Source: Microcaldota archaeon
Lineage (GTDB): Archaea; Micrarchaeota; Micrarchaeia; Anstonellales; J096
Assembly (NCBI GenBank): GCA_025058915.1
Contig: JANXEC010000030.1
Span: forward strand, 1-5,781
Length of the DNA stretch: 5,781 nt
Direction: 5' to 3'
A program made the translations under genes and the position numbers. This document shows, piece by piece, positions 1-5,078 of this stretch (positions are counted from its first letter, which is position 1; the number at the start of each line of letters is the position of its first letter). The notes under the pieces are model-generated. The model was not told the DNA's origin. It worked only from the letters and a program-made list of their open reading frames with translations, and ran no database searches.

Positions 1-1398
1 AGCAAGTATTATGGAGAGACGGAGAGGAATGTGAGCAAACTCTTTGAATATGCTAGGAAAAAATCCCCTGTGATACTGTTCTTCGATGAGATAGATCTGA
101 TTGCCAAGAGAAGAGATAAGTATGGAGCTGATGATCCTACAGCAAGAGTACTCACAGTGTTGCTGCAGGAGTTGGATGGAGTTAAAGACGAGAAACCTGT
201 GATATTTGTTGCAGCAACGAATGTTCCTCATCTTCTGGATCCTGCACTGATGAGACCCGGAAGAGTTGATAAGATCATTTACATGAGACCTCCTAATGCA
301 GAGGAGAGGAAAAAGATTCTGAAACACTATCTGAAGGACCTTCCGCATGAGAATATAGACTACGACAAAATATCCCAACTGATGGAGAGATACACTGGGG
401 CAGATATAGCAAATCTGGTTCAGGAGGTAAAGAGAGAGATAGCTGCAAGGGCAGCTCAGGAGAACAAGATCCTGAAAATCACAAACCAAGATCTGCTGGA
501 AGCAATGAAGAACATAAAACCCTCAGTGTCAATAGCAATGTTAGAGATGTATGAGAAATTCAAGCTAGAATTCGAAAGGAGAGGGAAGAGTGTTAGGGAG
601 GAGACAGAGATACCTAACATCAATTACAGTGATGTAGTGGATATGGAGGAGCTTAAGGGTGAGATGAAACTATACATCGATCAATTCATGAAGAATCCAG
701 AGATATTCGAGAAGTATGGACTGAAGCCTGCAAGAGGAATATTGTTGTTTGGACCTCCTGGAACAGGTAAGACTTTCTTCCTGAAGGCCACTGCAGGTGA
801 GTTCAAATTACCGTTCATCTATATCTCTGGATCAGAGATACTCAAAGAAGGCTTTGAGAGAGGTGCGGCAAAGATCAAAGAGATCTTCAATCTGGCTAGA
901 GAGAGAGCACCATCTATAGTAGTGATAGATGAGATAGAGACTATTGCTCCAGCGAGAACAGGTAGCAACCCTCTGGTTGGACAGTTGCTACAGGAGCTTG
1001 ATGGATTGAGAGATAGGAAAGGTGTGTTCTTCATGGCAACCACAAACCTACCTCAGTACATAGATCCTGCTCTCCTCAGACCAGGTAGAATTGATAAGAT
1101 AATATATGTAGATCTACCTAATCTAGACGTTAGGAGAGAGTTGCTCGATAGACATCTGGGCAAGTTCGTTGATAGAAATACAATTGATCAAATAGCACGT
1201 CTTACAGAGGGATTCTCGCATGCTGATATAGTAAATCTATGTGAAAATATCAAGAGGGAGATGGTCAAGGCAGAACTGACTGGTAAGAGTATAGATGAAT
1301 CTTTAGTGTTCCGTATCGTTGAGAACTCAAAACCATCTGTATCGCCTAGTCTACTTCAGTACTATAGGAAATTCAAGGAGACATACGAGAGACTCTAA
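1..1398 (+). CDS. Tandem-AAA ATPase of CDC48/VCP type, 5'-truncated by window edge
   Basis: This is probably a hexameric ATP-driven unfoldase or remodeller in the cytosol. The frame is open from base 1, so the GTG at 31 is internal. 465 residues are visible; full-length CDC48 is usually over 700. Numbering from base 1, module 1 begins at its pore loop (KYYGETE, 2-8). It has Walker B ILFFDE (25-30), sensor-1 N74 and arginine fingers R85/R88 in RPGR; its Walker A lies off the window. Module 2 has Walker A GPPGTGKT (251-258), Walker B VVIDE (307-311), sensor-1 N349 and arginine fingers R360/R363. Both modules end alike (KPSVS at 173-177 and 444-448, then a YxKFK helix), which points to internal duplication. 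The second pore loop is unusual (KEGFERGAA, 282-290). The gene ends tail-to-tail with the minus-strand gene, stops overlapping. The family is secure; assignment as the CDC48 orthologue is less so, because the N-domain is not visible. Confidence 0.95.
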   Translation, partial: SKYYGETERNVSKLFEYARKKSPVILFFDEIDLIAKRRDKYGADDPTARVLTVLLQELDGVKDEKPVIFVAATNVPHLLDPALMRPGRVDKIIYMRPPNAEERKKILKHYLKDLPHENIDYDKISQLMERYTGADIANLVQEVKREIAARAAQENKILKITNQDLLEAMKNIKPSVSIAMLEMYEKFKLEFERRGKSVREETEIPNINYSDVVDMEELKGEMKLYIDQFMKNPEIFEKYGLKPARGILLFGPPGTGKTFFLKATAGEFKLPFIYISGSEILKEGFERGAAKIKEIFNLARERAPSIVVIDEIETIAPARTGSNPLVGQLLQELDGLRDRKGVFFMATTNLPQYIDPALLRPGRIDKIIYVDLPNLDVRRELLDRHLGKFVDRNTIDQIARLTEGFSHADIVNLCENIKREMVKAELTGKSIDESLVFRIVENSKPSVSPSLLQYYRKFKETYERL

Positions 1399-2279
1399 AA
1401 TCTCTCAAATTCCACAGTGTCTACACCTATCTTTGCCAGCGTTTGAATTGAAGATTTGTATATATGCACAGGCTCATCTATCTTACCGAACACTATCAGA
1501 GTCTTGATATTAAGTATTTCCTTTAACAGATCTTTAAGATCTCTGTGGAATATCGAATCAGGAGTAAATCTCATAAATCTATCTCTGTGTTCATCTATTA
1601 CATTCACTAACATCCTGTGGGGGTCTAGATATAATATATCATCTAAACACACAACATGGATCAAATCATAATCCTCGTCATTTACATAGGTGTACTGAGG
1701 AATTACTAGACTCTGAAAACTCAGAGAATCTATGAATCTATCTATCATGTTGTGATGCCATAGATAGTAATTCATGCTCAATCCGTGATGATAGTAGTTA
1801 TTCTCCCTATCTATCAATCTATCCAGCACATTCAGATTACCTGGCAGGATAGTGTGATAGAACAGGGAGTTGTGTTTACCTATACTATCTATTTCTGGTG
1901 GTTCAAAATCTTCCATGTTTCTTATTCTCTCGATTGATCTATGGAATTCTATTAGATTCTTGTCCTTTATCTTCAATATCCCAAAACTCTCAAGTATAAA
2001 GTCATTGTAGTGGTTTAGTCTATACATTCTAACTCCCTGGTTGTTCAGATAATGTATTACTCTTATAGCCTCATCAAAGCTCAGAGACCTTAGATAAGTA
2101 TTCAGTTTCTTCCTGTCAACTACTATCTCTGATATCAGATTTTTCAATTCTATGTATTTTTCATATCTATTGTAGTACTCATCATAATTCTCTGAGTCTT
2201 TCATAAATCTAGATATCACATAATCAATATCTCTTCTCTCTTTTCTATATTGCACGATTATGTCTTTGAGCTGTATCAT
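1395..2279 (-). CDS. Uncharacterised 294-residue soluble protein, translationally coupled to cutA
   Basis: I do not recognise this family. The ATG at 2279 overlaps the cutA stop as ATGA, so I prefer it. An in-frame TTG at 2297 would add six residues and has a GGGAG-like stretch eight bases upstream, so it remains possible. No signal peptide or membrane segment is visible. The first ~65 residues are charged and look helical (many Lys/Arg/Glu/Tyr). The middle has two histidine pairs (164-165 and 175-176) separated by a Tyr/Asn/Trp-rich stretch, which could bind metal. The last ~40 residues read as strand-helix-strand (TLIVFGKIDEP, then an amphipathic helix, then VDTVEFERF), like an alpha/beta fold. 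The protein is rich in Asp, Tyr, Arg and Ile. It is second in the cutA operon. That the gene is real is well supported by its length, the overlap, and the inverted purine/pyrimidine bias of this segment. No function can be assigned. Confidence 0.85.
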   Translation of the reverse strand: MIQLKDIIVQYRKERRDIDYVISRFMKDSENYDEYYNRYEKYIELKNLISEIVVDRKKLNTYLRSLSFDEAIRVIHYLNNQGVRMYRLNHYNDFILESFGILKIKDKNLIEFHRSIERIRNMEDFEPPEIDSIGKHNSLFYHTILPGNLNVLDRLIDRENNYYHHGLSMNYYLWHHNMIDRFIDSLSFQSLVIPQYTYVNDEDYDLIHVVCLDDILYLDPHRMLVNVIDEHRDRFMRFTPDSIFHRDLKDLLKEILNIKTLIVFGKIDEPVHIYKSSIQTLAKIGVDTVEFERF

Positions 2280-2560
2280 GAATTTCTCATAACCCAATCT
2301 CTGTACTCCCTCGATGCATTCACTTTCATATATAATATTTCCGGTAATCTATAGTCATGTATTTCTTTCAGTCTTGAGATTGTTCTTCTTGGTCTGGCTG
2401 TTTTGATTATTAAAAGGTATTCTTGCTCATCACACATTTTACCCTCCCATACATATACAGAATTTATAACCTTATAAGAAACACATGCTGCATATCTATT
2501 CCTGACAAGATCCTCACATATCCTCTTGGGATCTTTGGTTGTTGTCATGACGATATACAT
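2276..2560 (-). CDS. cutA: CutA1-like divalent-ion tolerance protein
   Basis: This is a small CutA1 family protein, usually a very stable cytosolic homotrimer linked to divalent metal (copper) tolerance; its biochemical role is poorly defined. At 94 residues it is slightly shorter than the usual 100-110. Family hallmarks are in order: an N-terminal beta strand (MYIVMTTT), the RNRYAACVS segment with Cys26 (family form AACVN), YVWEGK at 36-41, the strand YLLIIKT around 48-54, HDYRLPEI at 68-75, and a terminal YRDWV helix. The frame extends upstream to an ATG at 2611, which would add 17 residues. I chose 2560 because it matches the family N-terminus and lies about 26 bases from a TATA-like box, fitting a leaderless mRNA. 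The 2611 start would also run through that promoter. It is the first gene of a minus-strand pair and divergent from the lipoprotein gene. Confidence 0.9.
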   Translation of the reverse strand: MYIVMTTTKDPKRICEDLVRNRYAACVSYKVINSVYVWEGKMCDEQEYLLIIKTARPRRTISRLKEIHDYRLPEILYMKVNASREYRDWVMRNS

Positions 2561-2575
2561 AAAATAATTGATTGT

Positions 2576-2596
2576 GTAAAGATTTAAAAGTCTTAG
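2576..2596. promoter_or_regulatory. Shared bidirectional TATA/BRE promoter for cutA and the lipoprotein gene
   Basis: The palindrome TTTAAA at 2583-2588 sits in the middle of the 51-base divergent spacer. On the plus strand it reads TTTAAAAG and is preceded by the A-rich, BRE-like GTAAAG (2576-2581). On the minus strand it reads TTTTAAAT, preceded by TAAGAC. Its centre (2585.5) is 26.5 bases from the plus ATG at 2612 and 25.5 bases from the minus ATG at 2560. Archaeal TATA boxes lie about 25-27 bases upstream of the transcription start, so both mRNAs are predicted to begin at or beside their start codons and lack a leader. The sequence and distances are seen; promoter activity in both directions is inferred. 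Confidence 0.6.
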
Positions 2597-2611
2597 ATTA
2601 TTTATTAACAT

Positions 2612-3301
2612 ATGAAAAAGTATATCTTTTTGCTCGGAGTTCTGCTATTATTAGCAGGGTGTATAGGATCAGATAATAACAGAAATTACACTGATGGTCA
2701 GAAGAACCTAACAGATCGGAACATAACAGAAGAGAGCTTTACCTATAACCACTCCACAGGTAAAAAAGATACAGAGACTATAAATAGAAATAACCGCTCT
2801 ACAGGTAGAGAAAATATCGAAATTACAGATAGGGATTCAAATATCTATCAAAACACAACCATGAACTCTACCAGTCAGATTCAGATGGAAATGCCTAGAT
2901 CAGGTGATAATAGAATAGGTATTTTTAGCGAGAATGTCTTCTGCAACATAACTTTTGAGGTGAGTATGGAGGATGGAGTGCCTGTAGAGTATACATATCT
3001 TCTCTACAAGTATGGTAAGTACTACAGAATAGATGTGGAGCAGAGGATTGATAATGAACTACTTACAGTTACATCGAAATACGAACCCGCAGATACAGAA
3101 GAAACTTATATTGTATCAACTAAGATCTCAGTTGGAAACCATAGTGAATGTCAAGTATTTAAAACTAGGGTGAACTCCAATCAACAGATAGATCAGAACT
3201 TCCAGCAGCAGATCGATCTTGTGCTGAACTACAGAACCAAACATGCCGAATGTAAGGAACTGAGTACATTTGATCGAATAATGTTCAGGAGAGATTGTTA
3301 G
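2612..3301 (+). CDS. Predicted secreted lipoprotein with sequon-rich stalk
   Basis: The 229-residue protein starts with a lipoprotein signal: MKK, a hydrophobic run, then LLAGC with the lipid-bearing Cys at 17, so it is predicted to be anchored on the outer face of the cytoplasmic membrane. Residues ~18-97 are hydrophilic low-complexity sequence rich in Asn, Thr, Ser and Arg. There are nine N-glycosylation sequons (N25, N32, N37, N46, N61, N81, N85, N112, N176), seven of them in this stalk, which also holds a degenerate 15-residue tandem repeat. Residues ~103-229 form a probable compact domain with alternating beta segments and four cysteines (111, 180, 214, 229) that could make two disulfides. 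I recognise no catalytic or binding family. The ATG at 2612 is supported by the signal peptide and by a TATA box 26 bases upstream (leaderless). The next gene starts 8 bases downstream, so the two are probably co-transcribed. Confidence 0.88.
   Translation: MKKYIFLLGVLLLLAGCIGSDNNRNYTDGQKNLTDRNITEESFTYNHSTGKKDTETINRNNRSTGRENIEITDRDSNIYQNTTMNSTSQIQMEMPRSGDNRIGIFSENVFCNITFEVSMEDGVPVEYTYLLYKYGKYYRIDVEQRIDNELLTVTSKYEPADTEETYIVSTKISVGNHSECQVFKTRVNSNQQIDQNFQQQIDLVLNYRTKHAECKELSTFDRIMFRRDC
2750..2836 (+). repeat. Degenerate 45-base in-frame tandem repeat in the lipoprotein stalk
   Basis: There are two copies, at 2750-2791 and 2795-2836, with a period of 45 bases (15 codons). They encode HSTGKKDTETINRN (residues 47-60) and RSTGRENIEITDRD (62-75). 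By hand alignment 29 of 42 bases match, and nearly all differences are transitions (A/G or C/T). The unit carries the STG-x-x-x-x-E-x-T/I pattern, and each copy completes a glycosylation sequon (NHS, NRS). It looks like an old in-frame duplication that lengthened the stalk. Confidence 0.6.
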
Positions 3302-3309
3302 TGATGTAA

Positions 3310-4536
3310 ATGTTAGGTTATCTATATAGACAGAGCGATACGAAGGTATTTATCTACCTGGAGAACAGGAAAGATATAGTCTTAGATAGACCAACTACAC
3401 CAATACAGAATGGAGTGTATGTATATGATCCCAAAGAGAACAGGATAGTAGAACAGGTTAGTGTATCTATAGATGATTTTATAGCTAGAGTAGATTTCTC
3501 ATATTGGCAACCTATGTTTAATATATCTAACGATATGAAGCAGCATATGCTGGAGTTCGCTAAGAAGATACTCAGGTACAAGTTAGAGAACAGGTTCTTG
3601 ATCTTGAGGAGTCATAATGATGCTGATGGTTTTGGAGCAGCTGTTGGAATATCGAAAATATTTCCATATGCAATGAAAATAATATATCCCAATCCCAATT
3701 ACCAGATCAAAGATGCTATATCAGATATATCTATTCTACTAAACAAATCAAATTCTGCACTGATACTAACTGATCTAGGAGGTAATGTTGAGAGTCTTCA
3801 GGCCCTAAATCTCCTAAAGGTTCATGGAATTGAATTTTTAGTTATAGATCACCATCCTTTCCAGAACCCGAACAGAGACAGGTTCTTGATATCATGGGAA
3901 TATGATAATACTGGTAAATATACAGCTACCTATTTGACACATGAAATAGCAAGAATACTCGGCTATGATACAGATGAGTTTCTACACATAGGGTTAGTTG
4001 GTGACAAGAGTAGTCTTGTTGAACCTACAGAGGAACTGAAGATGAAATCAATTGTTCTGGATTTCTTAACCAGTTTCACTTCAGATTATAATTTCATCTA
4101 TACTGTAATGTCGAATCCCCATCTGTACAGAGAGTATGAAATATCTGCTAGGGAAAAATACATGGAGATAGCTAATCTCATAGATAGACATTCGTATGTG
4201 CAGATAGGCAAGATAAAGGTATACTTCATAGATGCAGAGCCCATAATAAAGCGAATTGAGTTTCAAAGTACTGGAAAAATCGCATCATACATTCTGGAAA
4301 ATGCTGGAGAGGATAGTGTAGTGGTCGTTCACAACAACAGCAGATACACAATCCGAATCGGGGAGGGTGCTTTTAGGCTAGGTATTGATACACACAAAAT
4401 TATGAATTCAATATCAGATATGATCGCTGGGGGTGGGCATCTCAAGGCAGCCTCATTCAGATTTCACAGTACCAACAGAAAGATCATACAGCATAGGATA
4501 TTGAATTCTATAAAGAAGGTGCTAGAGAATAGATGA
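3310..4536 (+). CDS. RecJ-like DHH/DHHA1 family phosphoesterase (single-strand exonuclease type)
   Basis: This is a metal-dependent (usually Mn2+) phosphodiesterase of the DHH superfamily, whose archaeal members degrade single-stranded DNA or RNA in repair, replication or RNA turnover. Core motifs in the 408 residues: SHNDADGFGAA at 101-111 (His102, Asp104, Asp106), TDLG with Asp155, DHHP with Asp180-His181-His182, GLVGDKS with Asp232, and a C-terminal DHHA1 GGGH motif at 374-377. All expected metal ligands are present. The first ~95 residues are a beta-rich then helical extension without cysteines. From memory the core resembles the archaeal COG1107 group, but the DnaJ-like zinc finger of that group is absent. 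The start follows the lipoprotein stop by 8 bases, with GTGAT close upstream; AGGAG at 3287-3291 is better spaced for the start-stop pair ATG-TAA at 3304-3309. The gene overlaps the next one by ATGA. Family is sure; DNA versus RNA substrate is unknown. Confidence 0.9.
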   Translation: MLGYLYRQSDTKVFIYLENRKDIVLDRPTTPIQNGVYVYDPKENRIVEQVSVSIDDFIARVDFSYWQPMFNISNDMKQHMLEFAKKILRYKLENRFLILRSHNDADGFGAAVGISKIFPYAMKIIYPNPNYQIKDAISDISILLNKSNSALILTDLGGNVESLQALNLLKVHGIEFLVIDHHPFQNPNRDRFLISWEYDNTGKYTATYLTHEIARILGYDTDEFLHIGLVGDKSSLVEPTEELKMKSIVLDFLTSFTSDYNFIYTVMSNPHLYREYEISAREKYMEIANLIDRHSYVQIGKIKVYFIDAEPIIKRIEFQSTGKIASYILENAGEDSVVVVHNNSRYTIRIGEGAFRLGIDTHKIMNSISDMIAGGGHLKAASFRFHSTNRKIIQHRILNSIKKVLENR

Positions 4537-5078
4537 GAGTAGTTTTGGATGCATCTGTTTTTGGCAATCCATACATATACACTAAATTTCACCAGGATAG
4601 AAAGAATGCTCTTTTGAAGATGCTATTGATGATGAAGGAGAGAGGTATCGATGTATATATAACCCCTAGTGTAAGGAAGGAGATAATGTCGATGTTGGAT
4701 AATGAGAACGATATAGTTGAATTTGATAGATACTGGAAGATACAATCCCCTGATTTGAGTTATGGGATCAGTGCATTTGTAGTTTGGGAATATGTAGATG
4801 ATGTGAGAAACAAAATAAACAGAGCTCTCAGAATTGCGGAGGAATATGTAAACAAGAACACCAGAGAGGAGAGTGTTAGAGAGATAAGAGAGAAATTCAG
4901 ACAGGAGATCAGGCATAATCTTCTAGATTCAACAACAGATCTAGAAGTAGTATTGTTAAGTAAGCAGATAGATGCATTCATATTGTCCCTGGATTATGGA
5001 TTGATAAAGTTTGCGGATAGACTGGGTTGTAAGAGATTGAATCCTGAGGTGATAGATCAGATATTTCAAGATGGATGA
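4533..5078 (+). CDS. HARP-type protein-only RNase P (UPF0278 / RNA ligase partner family, PIN-like)
   Basis: HARPs are homologues of the Aquifex aeolicus RNA-free RNase P; they cleave the 5' leader from pre-tRNA and assemble into large oligomers. The 181 residues match my recollection of the Aquifex protein end to end: LDASVFGNPYIY at 5-16, the TPSVRKE strand-helix at 44-50, KIQSP at 69-73, INRALRIAEE at 95-104, a charged helical hairpin at ~110-130, then LLDSTTDLEVVLL (130-142), Asp147, LSLDYGL with Asp154, and FAD with Asp162. The PIN-type acidic set is therefore Asp6, Asp132, Asp136, Glu138, Asp154 and Asp162. Position 138 is Asp in the Aquifex enzyme as I recall it. ATG overlaps the upstream stop as ATGA; AGGTG at 4517-4521 could be the ribosome site. 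In Archaea HARP usually coexists with RNA-based RNase P, so it may be an accessory enzyme here. Confidence 0.9.
   Translation: MRVVLDASVFGNPYIYTKFHQDRKNALLKMLLMMKERGIDVYITPSVRKEIMSMLDNENDIVEFDRYWKIQSPDLSYGISAFVVWEYVDDVRNKINRALRIAEEYVNKNTREESVREIREKFRQEIRHNLLDSTTDLEVVLLSKQIDAFILSLDYGLIKFADRLGCKRLNPEVIDQIFQDG
5046..5053 (+). promoter_or_regulatory. Strong Shine-Dalgarno match (GAGGTGAT) far upstream of the last gene
   Basis: The eight bases GAGGTGAT are fully complementary to the conserved archaeal 16S rRNA tail. They lie inside the HARP coding region, 17 bases before the ATG at 5071, longer than the usual spacing of about 5-10. No closer start codon exists in the downstream gene's frame, because in-frame TGA and TAG occur at 5050-5055. 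It may serve initiation or re-initiation across the overlap, or be a chance match within Pro-Glu-Val-Ile codons. Confidence 0.3.

Noticed and set aside
819..1043. Minus-strand open frame inside the AAA gene
   Set aside because: It lies opposite conserved Walker A/B coding sequence and its translation resembles no protein; it is a shadow.
31..1398. GTG at 31 as the start of the AAA gene
   Set aside because: The frame is open and conserved upstream (KYYGETE pore loop), so the gene begins outside the window.
2561..2611. A 17-residue N-terminal extension of CutA starting at 2611
   Set aside because: It goes beyond the family N-terminus, abuts the divergent ATG, and would translate through the likely promoter.
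3586..3890. Short repeated string ACAGGTTCTTGAT within the DHH gene
   Set aside because: Only 13 bases, both copies in coding sequence (Arg-Phe-Leu-Ile codons), with no further similarity around them; probably chance.
4623..4981. Two minus-strand open frames opposite HARP
   Set aside because: HARP is conserved through this region; these frames are Ser/Leu/Tyr-rich reverse-complement artefacts.
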